Source: Balamuthia mandrillaris
Lineage: Eukaryota > Discosea > Longamoebia > Balamuthiidae
DNA length: 47,500 bases
Assembly: GCA_031835245.1 (NCBI GenBank)
Contig: JAVKOQ010000363.1
Coordinates: 1 to 47,500, forward strand
Direction of reading: 5' to 3'
Shown: piece after piece, positions 1 to 10,491 of the stretch
Position numbering within the stretch: the stretch's first letter is position 1
Layout of the letters: each line of letters starts with the position of its first letter
Position numbers and translations under genes: made by a program
The notes under the pieces: generated by a model
Databases searched by the model: none
What the model was told of the DNA's origin: nothing
The model's input: the letters and a program-made list of their open reading frames with translations, nothing else

Positions 1-378
1 GAAAAATAATACAGGTAAATGTTAAGTGATTCCATCCGCAAGCTAGTCACATGCACATGCAGTGAACCTGGGCATAAGAAAGAAGTTCTCTCTTGAATAA
101 ATGTTGATACACCAAACAACAACAAAAGTTCTGTATAAAATTATTCCTCTTGTTTGTACTCTCTTGCTTTTCCATTCATGTCTCGACAGTGATTGCCTTC
201 ATCTTTGGTTCCTTGTTGCTTGGAGGGAGGGTCTTTGTCACTGCTGCCATCACTCTGTGGGCCTTCATCTTTTTTGCTTTCTGGTGATGAACTTGAACCA
301 GAAGGAGCACTCTCTCTCTCTCTCTCTCTTACTCTCTTGCATGTTAATATCAATAAATGTGGTTATTGTAACCTTATG
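1..378. other. 3' flank of the large kinase-like gene, possible alternative last exon
   Basis: No independent gene is seen. A (CT)n run lies near 309-330. On the minus strand an open stretch from about 286 down to 141 has coding-like composition rich in Lys, Asp, Glu and Ser. A GT donor inside the last codons of the neighbouring gene (near 420) could splice to an AG acceptor near 287 in phase, giving an alternative acidic/basic tail instead of the genomic stop at 379. This is inference from splice signals only. Confidence 0.3.
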
Positions 379-3300
379 CTATCCCTCCTTCTCGGTCTTG
401 TTTGCATTGATGAACTCCTCTTCTCGAATCCTTCTGCTGAGCCTCTTTCTACTTTTGGTTCGGGCAATACCGCCGCTGCTGCCACCACTTCCATTCTCTC
501 CTGTTGCAGAGGAGCGCTCGCTCGACTTTTTCTTTACCGTGAGAATGCCGATCAAGGACGTGGCTTTGGTGAGCAGGTCTTGCTCTGTTTTGTGTTTGTC
601 AAGAGCGGTCTTTAGCAGCCTCACCACCCTTTTCTCGGCGAGCAGGGCCCGCACTTTCTCAGAGCGAGAACCGGTCTTTGTGACAAGCAGGTGCAAACTC
701 TCCACACAACAACTGGCAATGCTATCGTTCGCAATGTGTATCTCGAGGTTGTTGAGGAGGGCTCGCACCAACCGTTTGGTTAGCTCCTCTCTGTCCGTTT
801 GTTGTTCTCCACTGCTGCCATTCTCCACGCCGCTCAGTGCTAGTATTTCACCGCTGCTTACCGCGTCCTTGTTCTTGATAGAAGTGTGTTTGAGCAGGTG
901 AAGCAGCGCGCCGGCAGCCTTGAAGATGACCGTCTCACTGTGGGCGTGGTTCTCGTGGGCCAGTACAAAGGTCTCAATGGCGCCACGTTGGATGAGAGCG
1001 GCCTTGCCCTCCGGGTTGTCCACCATTAGCTTCCATAGGGCGCTGCATGCCTCTCTTTGTACTGAGTGAGAGAGAGGGAACCGCTTCATGACGCTGAGGA
1101 TGATAGGCAGCACCGCTTTCTCATGTGTGAGGCTCTTGTTGTGAGAGAACTTGTGGTCCTTAGGAACCATGCCTTGGATCAACATGTGGGCCGTTTTCTC
1201 AGACAACAGCCCGAGCAGCTCTGCGCTGTCCTGCACAACAGGTTGAGGTTGAGGAGCAGTTGGGGGAGCTTTAGTCAGCCGCTTTTTCTCCTTCTCCAAT
1301 CGCCTCCTCTGCTCCTGTGCTTTACGCAGCTGCTTTTCGGTGTTGGCGAGTTTGCTACGCAGCGAGGTCACCTCGGCGTTGCAGGCGACAGTTGAATCTT
1401 CGCGTGTCATGGACTGCTGCAAGCGAGCTTCTTGCTCTTTCAAGTCTTTCTCCAGCGCCTCCAGCTGGCGCTGCTTTTCATCGAACTGTTGTTGCAGTTG
1501 CTTGAGTTTTTTCCTCTCTCGCTTGGCTCGTTCCTCCTTCTTGGCTTTCTCTGCCTCCATAGTCTTGATCCATTGCTTCAGTTCGGCCACTTCTTTCTCG
1601 TTCTTCTCGTTCTTTTCCTTGGACAGCAATTCTAGCCTCGTTTGCTTCTCCCGAAGCTCCTCTTTCTGCTTTTCCATCTCTTCTTTCTCCTGAAGGATCC
1701 GTGCCTTCTCCCTCTCCAACTCTTCCTGCATTTGTTGAAGTTTCTGTTGCTCCTTTTCCAGTTCTTCCTTCTTCCGGAGCAGCCGCTCTTCTCTTGCTCT
1801 GAGCACCGACAATCGTTTCTCCTCCAGGCTGAGGCTCTCCAAGAATAGTTCGCGTTCGCGAGTTTCTATGCTGGACTCGCGTGCCTCCAACCTCGTAACC
1901 ATCGAAGCATACTCAGCTTCAAGGCTTTGCGTTCGCTGAGCGAATTCCACTTTCTTCTGCTTGTGCTCCAAGACCGCTTTTTCAAGAACCGCTATCTCCT
2001 CTCGAACCTTTTCCAGAGCGCCATCAATCTCGGCAATCTTGGCGCGTAGATCCGTGAGCTTGGCCTCCTTGTCTTTCTTCTCTTGCTCCAACCGCTTCTT
2101 TTGGTCAACATCTGGCTCGAAGATGTGACACATTTCTCTAACGTAGGTATCTCCCAGTTTGCCTTTGGAGCTGCCAGCAGGAGGATCGTCTCTTATCTTT
2201 ATGGAGCCGACGACCTCTTTGCCTAGTCCTACTTCGTATATCTGCAATATGGTTGCCATGCGCTCTCCTTCCTTCCATAAAACCTGCTTTTGGAGTTCCA
2301 CCATGCGGATCTCTTTACTTTGCAGAGCGTTGTTCAGTTCTTGCCTCGCCAACTCTCGCTGATTCCAACTTACGTTCATTTGATGCCATTGCCTGTTCAA
2401 CTCTTTACGCTCTTTCTTCAGCTTCTTTTGTTCATTCTCAAGCTTCTTGCCGCGTCTTTCCAGCTCGTTCTCTTCCGCCGCAGCAGCAAGCAACTCTTCC
2501 TCTTCAGATGCACTGGAACTCTTCTCCCCGTTATTGAAAGCTCTATAAGAAGCGGAGGAAGGGGATAAAAGGTCGTCTTTGGTAGAGGCATTGCCTTCAG
2601 CACTGCCAGCAATAGCGCTGTCAGCCAAATAGACTTGAACAGCACCACTGCTCTGTCTCTCCACGTCGTCCTTGCATTTGGGGCCTATGTTGGGACATCC
2701 AGCAAATAATACCGTTTGGCGCGACTTCAGGAGCCCCTCCACAGCTATCTTGTAGAGTGGAGCCTCCGTGACCGCCGAGCATTCTTCTACCACCAACGTC
2801 TCCAAAAGAGGACATGTTTGAATGATGCTCAATACAGCCGAGTCATTGAGAGCGTTGCACTGGCATATCAGCACGTCCATCACGGACTCGCCATAAAGTC
2901 CTTGCACCACGAATATTTGAGCGGTCGGGTCTGTTACCTCCTTGGTGAAGAAGGATTCGCTGGCTATCCACTCGGTGTATGCTTCCTGAGGTGTGCGCGT
3001 GCGTTCTCCTCGGCTGTCCCTTAGCTTTGGCACTGATGCCAAATATTGCCTGAGCGTGAGTGCTGAGGAAGAAGCATCTCTTTCAATCTTGCTGTCACTG
3101 CTCCCGACATTAACAGAGGTGCTTGGGATAGGTTTGTCCAGCTCATCTTGCAGCAAATCCTCCATAAAGACCTTTTCCATACCAAAGAGCATGTGATAGC
3201 ACTTCATGATAGTCCAAAGCGGAGAGCCAGCAGCGTCATTGGCAGTCTTGAGCTTGGCATAGTATCTCCCGACTACCGGATCCACTGCCTCCATCAGCGA

Positions 3301-5427
3301 ACGCAGAGAGCATGGCTTCCTGCGGGCCTTTTTGTCCTCCTGTAGACAATTCTTGATGGCTTTGAGCTTGCGATGCAAGTTGATTGCGGTGCCGGGAGCT
3401 ATCTTGATGGGCAGGTTTAGCTTCTTGAGCTCCTTCTTGGTGATGATCTTCTCTCGAAGCATTTGCTTGTACTCCTCGTTCTTTCGCATCAGGTCCTTCA
3501 ACCAATCCCTGACTATGACCTCTGGCTGCATCTGGCGAAGTTGTTCCGCAAAGGCCTCGTCCATGCTCTCCTCCATCTGTGGGAAGCAATAGAGGATATT
3601 GAGCATGCCAGGAAGGTGTCCGAAACTCAGAGATAGGATAGGGTCTATGAACGAGTCGTCGTTGTCTATGCAGACAAGCTTTCTGCCAGCGAGACTGGGG
3701 CCGCCTCGCGTTGGGACAGCTGATTCGGAGCGATGACGATTCAGATCTTCTGACGATGACATTGAGGAAAGGGAGGAGGGATGGCCAAGGATAAAGTTGT
3801 CGGGTTTGCCGTCAGAAGGATTAGTGAGGAGACCCAGCACCACCATTATCGAAAAGTTCTTTTTGTCGATCTCCCTAAGCTTCCTTTCTGCTGTTTTCAC
3901 TTTCTGCTGAAGCAGTTGCTTGAAAGAGGTATCATAGTCCTTCCACACAGGATGCCGCGCCAGCTGCAATACGGGCATACCTCGTTGGTTAAGGCTAGCA
4001 CCCACCGAGGAGGAGGACTTGCTGTTCATGTCCTCAAAGAGCCATGGCACCACTGTCCAGTTGAGACATCCTTCTTCAAATACCAGGAAAGAGGCCTCCA
4101 GGAACTCATAGAACTTCTTGGCTTGCTCCTCTGAGAGTCCTTCCTCGGTAGAACTCGACGTGGCTTTCTTGAGGCCCTGTAGCTCCTCCACCTGAAGTCG
4201 GCCCAGAGCCTGGGCCAAGCTCTCTCCCTCCACGGTCTGCGATGCCAACGCTATCTTCCTCACTCCTCTTCGCGTCAACGTGACTAGGGCCGTGGGAGGC
4301 GAGCCCTCATGACTGATCAACTTGTTGAGACTGTCGACAGCATGTTCGATACCAGGATAGCTCTCGGCAAGGCTGCCCAGGTCCTGGTTCATTGCATCCT
4401 CCACAACATGGTGACCACCGACACTATCGCGACCACTTGTACTACCACTGCCGGTTACACCTCCGGTGGGCGAGTCCAACGAGGAAGGAGGAAACTCGAA
4501 AAACTTGAAGTGAATGCCCTCTGCGGAGCTCACTTTGTGGGTACCGGTGGCATTGGTGCGTAGCAGCCTGCCTTTGGAGTCCAGAGGGACGATCTTACGG
4601 GCCAGCTTCTCCTGAAGGAAGTAGGTGCCCTTCCCGTAAAGACTGATTTTAGAACTGAAGAGGTTGGCACTGCTCGTGTTGACATTGGAGCCGCCGATGT
4701 CGTTGCAAAAGGCCTCATAGGCCTTTACGATGATGCGAAGGTTCTTAACGACGAGCTCTGTCATGTCTCGCGGTCCTTCGGTCGTGTCATCTTCAGCATT
4801 GGAAGCAGAAGAGGTAGAAAGAGAGGGAATTGCTAGTTTGGCGGCGCTGGCTGCCCTCTTGCCACCAACGCCAAAAAAGGAGGACCTGCGCCGGTTGGTG
4901 CGGCGGAGGGTCAGTCCCGCGCCGGTGCTCTTGGTCTCCAAGTGTTGGATAAGGGTGTTGAGCTGTCCGCACAGCTCCTCTATGTGCTTAAAGTTGTTCT
5001 GCTTCTTCTTGAACTTGCGAAAAAAGGAGTTTCGGCCCTGCATTTGAGAGCCACCTGCTCCAATTTGAGAACCTCCCCCAAAGCCTTCTCCTCCAATCCC
5101 TCCGAACGGCACCGAAGACGAAGAAGAGGACTCGTCACCACCAGAGGCATCCAAGTGCTTGGAATCCCTGTCTCTATGCTCGGCAGTAGAAGTTTGTCCC
5201 ACTTGTGCAATCATCATGGCAGAAGGAGAGATGCTCACGCCGGTCACCAACGTCTCGGGAGGAGCCACTTTCTCGAGGATGTTTGCAATGAAGTACTCCA
5301 GCGGACTTCCCCGTATTTCCTTCCAAAGAGTGCTCACTGCCACGGATATGGGCTCCGTCTCCATGGTTGTTAAACTTAGCAGTCGGTCTTGCAACCATTG
5401 TTGTGATTTGGCTGATGTTCCATACAT
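379..5427 (-). CDS. Large kinase-like, leucine-rich, coiled-coil and armadillo-repeat protein
   Basis: One long open exon of about 1680 codons. I start it at the ATG at 5427; another in-frame ATG lies at 5364. The frame stays open upstream to a GTG at 5574, so an upstream exon is possible. The N-terminal third has Ser/Gly-rich linkers, then GLLTNPSDGKPDNFI (near 3784-3830) followed by CIDNDDSF (near 3655-3680). This pairing resembles the catalytic Asp/Asn loop and metal-binding Asp of atypical or PI3/PI4-kinase-like folds. Two or three leucine-rich, Cys-containing repeats follow (near 2700-2900), then about 400 residues of Glu/Lys/Arg/Gln coiled coil (near 2480-1260). An armadillo-like helical segment lies near 1200-620, and the tail is basic. 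I know no named family with this order. Kinase activity is inference. It looks like a cytoplasmic scaffold or signalling protein. Confidence 0.75.
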   Translation of the reverse strand: MYGTSAKSQQWLQDRLLSLTTMETEPISVAVSTLWKEIRGSPLEYFIANILEKVAPPETLVTGVSISPSAMMIAQVGQTSTAEHRDRDSKHLDASGGDESSSSSSVPFGGIGGEGFGGGSQIGAGGSQMQGRNSFFRKFKKKQNNFKHIEELCGQLNTLIQHLETKSTGAGLTLRRTNRRRSSFFGVGGKRAASAAKLAIPSLSTSSASNAEDDTTEGPRDMTELVVKNLRIIVKAYEAFCNDIGGSNVNTSSANLFSSKISLYGKGTYFLQEKLARKIVPLDSKGRLLRTNATGTHKVSSAEGIHFKFFEFPPSSLDSPTGGVTGSGSTSGRDSVGGHHVVEDAMNQDLGSLAESYPGIEHAVDSLNKLISHEGSPPTALVTLTRRGVRKIALASQTVEGESLAQALGRLQVEELQGLKKATSSSTEEGLSEEQAKKFYEFLEASFLVFEEGCLNWTVVPWLFEDMNSKSSSSVGASLNQRGMPVLQLARHPVWKDYDTSFKQLLQQKVKTAERKLREIDKKNFSIMVVLGLLTNPSDGKPDNFILGHPSSLSSMSSSEDLNRHRSESAVPTRGGPSLAGRKLVCIDNDDSFIDPILSLSFGHLPGMLNILYCFPQMEESMDEAFAEQLRQMQPEVIVRDWLKDLMRKNEEYKQMLREKIITKKELKKLNLPIKIAPGTAINLHRKLKAIKNCLQEDKKARRKPCSLRSLMEAVDPVVGRYYAKLKTANDAAGSPLWTIMKCYHMLFGMEKVFMEDLLQDELDKPIPSTSVNVGSSDSKIERDASSSALTLRQYLASVPKLRDSRGERTRTPQEAYTEWIASESFFTKEVTDPTAQIFVVQGLYGESVMDVLICQCNALNDSAVLSIIQTCPLLETLVVEECSAVTEAPLYKIAVEGLLKSRQTVLFAGCPNIGPKCKDDVERQSSGAVQVYLADSAIAGSAEGNASTKDDLLSPSSASYRAFNNGEKSSSASEEEELLAAAAEENELERRGKKLENEQKKLKKERKELNRQWHQMNVSWNQRELARQELNNALQSKEIRMVELQKQVLWKEGERMATILQIYEVGLGKEVVGSIKIRDDPPAGSSKGKLGDTYVREMCHIFEPDVDQKKRLEQEKKDKEAKLTDLRAKIAEIDGALEKVREEIAVLEKAVLEHKQKKVEFAQRTQSLEAEYASMVTRLEARESSIETRERELFLESLSLEEKRLSVLRAREERLLRKKEELEKEQQKLQQMQEELEREKARILQEKEEMEKQKEELREKQTRLELLSKEKNEKNEKEVAELKQWIKTMEAEKAKKEERAKRERKKLKQLQQQFDEKQRQLEALEKDLKEQEARLQQSMTREDSTVACNAEVTSLRSKLANTEKQLRKAQEQRRRLEKEKKRLTKAPPTAPQPQPVVQDSAELLGLLSEKTAHMLIQGMVPKDHKFSHNKSLTHEKAVLPIILSVMKRFPLSHSVQREACSALWKLMVDNPEGKAALIQRGAIETFVLAHENHAHSETVIFKAAGALLHLLKHTSIKNKDAVSSGEILALSGVENGSSGEQQTDREELTKRLVRALLNNLEIHIANDSIASCCVESLHLLVTKTGSRSEKVRALLAEKRVVRLLKTALDKHKTEQDLLTKATSLIGILTVKKKSSERSSATGENGSGGSSGGIARTKSRKRLSRRIREEEFINANKTEKEG

Positions 5428-5719
5428 AAAGAAGATATGATATGGTAAAAACCTCTGCCGCCTCCTATCTTCACTTACGCGCAACTTGCTCCCTTGTTTT
5501 GTCTTTGTGGAGAGGGCGCGTGCTTTTTTTCTATTCGATAAGGTCAGACGGGAAATAAGTTGGTCAGTTGCCACACGAAAAGGCAGTTGGTTAGCTCTAA
5601 AAATGGAGAAAGATCTTACATAGTTGCCTTACTGAACTCAGTGCTCAGCAAATGCAGGCAAGCAAGAAACCGGTTCTTGACTTTGAAGCGTTGGCTGTGT
5701 GTGCCAGCTTCCATGACGT

Positions 5720-7146
5720 TCAACCGCGATAGAAAGAACGGTAGCGAGTCGCAACAGCACCCCAGTCCCATCTCCTCCTTCCAGGAGCATATGGATACCT
5801 TCGCAATGCGCGGCAGACCGTTTGCAGAGGGCCATCGATGGTGTCGTGAAGCCTCTTCACATACTCGCTTTCGGCCTTCTCAATGGCCATTGTTACTGCT
5901 AGAGCGAATTCTGTCGGTGATGCTTTCTGTAGGTTTGATGTTTTGCGTGTTGAGTTTTAACTGGGTTGGAGGAACGTGGAAAGGAGAAAGTAAATACACA
6001 GTGCAAAGGCAACTTAGCATTATGGTTGACATTCATGTGGATGTTGCTGTTGCAGCAAGCGGTCCACCACCGCACCTCCAATTGCCAGTCCAGGGTAAGG
6101 CAATGGCCCGCTTCAGCTGCTTCCGTCTCTTCAGAAGGACAGAGCCAGGGCATAGGACAAGTCCAAGTGGAACACCAGCTTCCACTCTCTGGCTCTATAG
6201 GAGCGGGTGATGGGTTTGAAGGGCTAGAAGAAGAAGACAAGGAAGAAGCAGATGACGATTCTGGAGAAGAAACAGATTCAGAGGAGATAGAAGCAGGGAC
6301 AGGTTTGTGCTGAAAGGAACTGATGCACACTTGGAGCAAGTAGGGAACAAGTGTGAAGTCGGCATGCTGCTTTGTTATTGCCTTCTTTGTTTGTTCTGGC
6401 GTAACATTAACAATGTATACGGCACCAACACAAGACTGCGTTGAATAAAACATTGCTACATAGATGCCTATAGCAGTTTCGAGGTTCTCTCTGATGGTGG
6501 AAGGAGGAAAGAAAAGGATAAGCAACGTCTTTCTTGAACAGAGATACAGTAGTACCTGTACATCTCCGCTATTGAATGCGCTTCATTGAGCTTAGAATCG
6601 TCCAGAGATTGAACTCGTAGTACTTGCTATAAGCATACGGAGCGTTAATAGAGATGCCATTTTTACGTGCGCACGTCTACCTTACCTCTGTAACGTGGTT
6701 GTAATGCACAAGTCTATTATGGCGAGGATCTAAGTATATGCCGTGTCCTTTACGGCTTGCTTTGCACAGGATAGCCTTTACTTCTGTCCCTTTGTCTGTA
6801 TCTGTCTCAGTCGCCTTTGGGTCAACCTTCTCCTTCTCCTTCTCCTTCTCCTTCTCCTCCTGCTCTTCCGTTTCCTCCTTCTCCGCGCGCTCTTCTTTTG
6901 CATCAACAAGACCCTTAGAGTCTAAACCAGCATAAAGCTTGTAACTGAGATGCTTCATAGAACGCACGTCATGTTCCTCTATTGTGTGCCCTGTTCATGT
7001 GAACAAACAGATTAGAATGAAAGAAGGTAGGAAGGAAAGAAAGAAACAAGAAGAAGAAGAAGAAGAAGAAGAAGAAGATGAAGAAGAAGAACAACAAGAA
7101 CAAGAACAAGAACAACAACAACAACAACAACAACAAGAAGGAGAAG

Positions 7147-7243
<97 letters not shown>

Positions 7244-7247
7244 TAAG

Positions 7248-7283
<36 letters not shown>

Positions 7284-7287
7284 TAAG

Positions 7288-7338
<51 letters not shown>

Positions 7339-8064
7339 TAAGACAACAACAACAACATAAGACAACAACAACAACATAAGACAACAACAACAACATAAGA
7401 CAACAACAACAACATAAGACAACAACAACAACATAAGACAACAACAACAACATAAGACAACAACAACAACAACAACGTAAGACAACAGTGCATTACCGAC
7501 GGCTTCACAAAGTACATCAGCGGGCACCAGTTGCTTCAGATCTGCGCGACAGATATGGTGGGTTTGGTTGGTTAGTTGGTTAGTTGTGGGGCAACTACTA
7601 CCCACAGGCAAGAGGCGGGGAAAACTCACCCGCGGCTACCGGAAAGTATTGGAAGGGTGGCGCGGAAGCCAAGAACCCGACCGCCACACGCAGCCGTTCT
7701 GTTCTGGAGATGGAATGCACCACATTCCTCCTCACTTTTTTAATTGTAAGCATTTACCTCCTCCATCGAACAAAAAGAAGGAAGGAAAGAGGAAAGGAAG
7801 GAAGGAAGGAAGAAGAAGAACAAGGGACAAACGTTTATGGAGGTAAGGGTCCCGTGCCAGCAGCGACCATTCGTGGCATACATGGGCAGCGGCGTGCAGG
7901 TCCTGGCTCGGCAGGAAAGCAAACACGTTCTGCAGGACCTCTGGCGGCAACCCCTCCAGCTCTCCTTCTCTTTGGAAACAAGAAACGCAAGAACAAGAAG
8001 CGCAAGAACAAGAACAAGAAGATGAGGAAGCAGCACAGAGGTCTGCCTCAGCCCTTTTCTTCAT
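5720..8064 (-). CDS. F-box protein, seven exons
   Basis: Exon 1 starts at the ATG at 8064. After a Ser/Cys run it carries a clear F-box (LPPEVLQNVFAFLPSQDL, then HVCHEWSLLARDPYLHK), so the product is probably a substrate receptor of an SCF ubiquitin ligase binding SKP1. Phase-consistent exons are 7833-8064, 7630-7734, 7497-7541, 6686-6990, 6556-6626, 5998-6490 and 5720-5926, about 485 residues. The middle holds a Glu/Lys run and the segment ASRKGHGIYLDPRHNRLVHY; later there is a helix (AEMYRENLETAIGIYVAMF) and a Ser-rich linker. I do not recognise the substrate-binding domain. Intron 3 is filled by a (CAA)n tract. The last two exons are less certain, and part of exon 6 (the Ser/Pro/Trp-rich stretch) could be intronic. 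Confidence 0.65.
7091..7476. repeat. (CAA)n microsatellite with 19-base higher-order units
   Basis: An almost unbroken CAA array. From about 7334 it becomes a tandem 19-base unit, CATAAG plus four to five CAA-type triplets, repeated about seven times. It fills intron 3 of the minus-strand F-box gene, so the transcript carries (UUG)n. A GAA-rich purine run (about 7048-7090) precedes it. Confidence 0.9.
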
Positions 8065-8169
8065 ATTGCATTACTGTAATCTTGTCACGACGACACGGAA
8101 ACTTCGTGTCGACATGATACTTTGTCGACCAAAAAAGAAGCAGAAGGAAGAAAGGAAGCCAACACGCGA
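8065..8169. promoter_or_regulatory. Divergent promoter between the F-box and TraB genes
   Basis: Only 105 bases separate the two start codons. The gap holds two GTCGAC palindromes 17 bases apart (about 8107 and 8124), the second as TTTGTCGACC. The same core recurs in other intergenic gaps of this window. No TATA box is evident. Confidence 0.4.
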
Positions 8170-9717
8170 ATGGCAACGAGAAGACCTCCTTTGCCGCAAC
8201 GGAGGGCCTGGAGGCCTGCTTCTACCACCACTCTCTTTCTTCGGCGCCACTACTATGCTAGCAGTAGTGGTGCTGCAACTACTGCTATCGCAACGACTGC
8301 AGCAAGGAGGCGCGGCCGTCCTTTCGCCACCCGTTCTTCGTCGATCTTAACAACACACAACAACACCAAGACTGAGAGTGGTGGAGAAGGGATTTGCTCA
8401 ACCTTTGCCTCATGGGAAGCGGTCAGAACGTTGTGGCACGATCGTCGTTGCTACGCTTCTGCTGCCACAGGGGCGGGGGGAGGAGGAGACAGCGAAGAAG
8501 ACTACGAACCGAACGTGTTCTATTGGAAAGATCTGAGGGATGGGCGTGAGTTCTACATACTGGGCACTGCACACGTCTCTAAGCGGAGCGCCGAAGAAGT
8601 GAAAGAAGTGAGTATCCTCCATCTCTTCCTCTTCCTCTTCCTCTTCCTCTTCCTCTTCCTCTTCCTCTTCCTCTTCCTCTTCCTCTTCCTCTTCCTCTTC
8701 CTCTTCCTCTTCCTCTTCCTCTTCCTCTTCCTCTTCCTCTTCTCCTCGTCTAATAAGGCTATGGCAGCTCATCGAAAGGGTAAAGCCGGACGTGGTGATG
8801 GTGGAGCTCTGCGAGAAGCGAGCCAGAAAGCTGCGCGGCGAAATCGCTCATTCTCTAAGCCCTCAGGAGGAACTGAAGGCCCTCGTCAGTACCAGCTTCC
8901 CTGTAGGCGGCAAAGGCAACCCCTTTGGGGGAGTGTTTGGTGGTAGTAGTGGTGGTAACCCATTTGCAGGAGGAGGACATCCGTTTGGCCGAGGCTTTGG
9001 AGCAGGAGGAGGAGGAGGAGGAGGCAATCCTTTTGGCGGAGGCTTTGGTGGTGCTGGTGGAGGTCATCCCTTTGGAGATTTTGGTGGAGGCGCCGCTGGT
9101 GGTGGTTTGCTTCAAACGTTGTTGAGCAGTGCGTTCAAGTACTTCTACGCCTACTTTAAGAAGATGGGGCTGATACCTGGCGCCGAGTTTAAAATGGCTC
9201 TAGAGGAGGCTGCAAAGCGGGACATCCATGTTGTGCTTGGCGACCAAGACGTAGACGTGCGTCTCCTCCTCTATCTTTTTTTTTTTTTTTGGCTTCTTCT
9301 CACCAGATAAAGGACTTCCAACATTTTAAACAGCTGACAATGCGCAAGTTAGGAGGATCACTAACCACATCATTGCCACGCATCATGGAGTACTTAAAAA
9401 CAGGAGGAGCAACCACGAATCAACCACAACATCTATCCCACGACGACGTACTGCCACCAGGTTGGCAACAGATGAGCTGGGAGGAGATGATAGAGGCCAT
9501 CAAGAACAGGAATCGAGTGAGGAAGATGGTGAAAGCCATGCGGACCTATCTTCCCGAAGTCACCAAAGTTATGCTGGATGAGCGAGACGCCATCCTTGCC
9601 AACAGTCTCATGCACAAATGTAAGCAAGGGCGTGTTATCGTGGGCGTAGTTGGCATGGCGCACATGGATGGCATCGAGAAGCATCTCAAGCAGAGTTCTC
9701 CTAAAATCACTTCATAG
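8170..9717 (+). CDS. TraB-domain protein with an NPF-rich loop
   Basis: Three exons: 8170-8607, 8768-9256 and 9307-9717, about 445 residues. I chose the first in-frame ATG (MATRRPPLPQRR). The N-terminus is rich in Arg, Ser and Thr with no acidic residues until about residue 60, like a mitochondrial presequence. TraB/PrgY family motifs are clear: YILGTAHVS, DVVMVELCEKR, and LGDQDVD at the end of exon 2. The C-terminal part (VVGMAHMDGI) is also typical. Animal TRABD proteins act at the mitochondrial outer membrane; the biochemical activity here is inferred only. At about residues 193-258 a glycine-rich insertion carries five NPF or HPF motifs. Intron 1 is a (TTCCTC)n repeat. The gene converges on the RNase Z-like gene, with 151 bases between stops. 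Confidence 0.85.
8617..8745. repeat. (TTCCTC)n hexanucleotide repeat in TraB intron 1
   Basis: About twenty near-perfect copies of TTCCTC on the sense strand, just after the GTGAGT donor and before the acceptor at 8767. If the intron were retained the array would read as alternating Leu-Phe. Confidence 0.9.
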
Positions 9718-9868
9718 CAGCACTCTTTCGTGCAACGGGCACATTTGTCATTGTAGTAAATAGAAAGGAAGAAAAGGACAGAGTGTTTGTTACAGATGCA
9801 CTTCTTTTCGTTCTATCAGCACACCAGGATAAAATAAGTGCAATGAATATAAAGCACCTTTTCTTTTC

Positions 9869-10454
9869 TCAGTTAGAAGAGGAAGAAGAGGAGGAGGAAG
9901 CGGAAGAAGAAGAGGAAGAAGACCGGGGAGGATCAATCCATGGGATCACTCGGCTGTAAACGCTTATCTCCTCTGCATTCTCGCTCTCTGCAGCCAGTTT
10001 TCTTTGCTCCTCGAAGAAAATAAGTATCTCCTCCTCTGAATGCCGTTTGGAGAAATGAATGAGGATGAACGTAGTATCCTTCAAGAGGGCCACATAAGGT
10101 TTCAGCTTACTATAACATGATCACCGAAGAAGGAACGGGTGAGAAAATGCGCACAACCTAAGAGCAAAGACAAAGGTTTGTATGAGCGAACCTCCAGTGC
10201 ATGTGTTGGCTCTGTTGTGCGGCTTGCTCGTGGCCTGGAATGAAGAATGTGCATTCCACAAAGATGACCGGGTAGTCTCGCAGCACGTCCTCTCCGTGCT
10301 CTGCAAAGACCTGTTCGGTGGTGTCCCCCAGAAACGCAAAGAGCGGTTTGTTCACCGTTTCCATGATCTCCACTCCCTGTGGTTGGGTTTGTGGGTCATG
10401 AGTCATCTCGTGAAGGAGAAGAAGAGATGGAATAGGAGAGTGAGAGCAGAGAGA

Positions 10455-10491
<37 letters not shown>

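Noticed and set aside
1066-5373. Several plus-strand open frames opposite the large kinase-like gene
   Set aside because: Their composition is the antisense of coiled-coil and Ser-rich codons; no domains, and the minus-strand frame is unbroken for over 5 kb.
5428-5574. Start of the large kinase-like protein at a GTG at 5574
   Set aside because: GTG starts are unlikely in nuclear genes; ATGs at 5427 or 5364 are preferred. A GTAAGT at about 5479 with an AG at about 5414 was tested as an intron but breaks the frame.
6984-7341. Plus-strand poly-Gln, poly-Asn and poly-Thr frames
   Set aside because: They are pure translations of the (CAA)n repeat inside an intron of a minus-strand gene.
8122-8169. 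Longer N-terminus for the TraB protein
   Set aside because: It would need a TTG start; the ATG at 8170 gives a plausible presequ­ence-like N-terminus.
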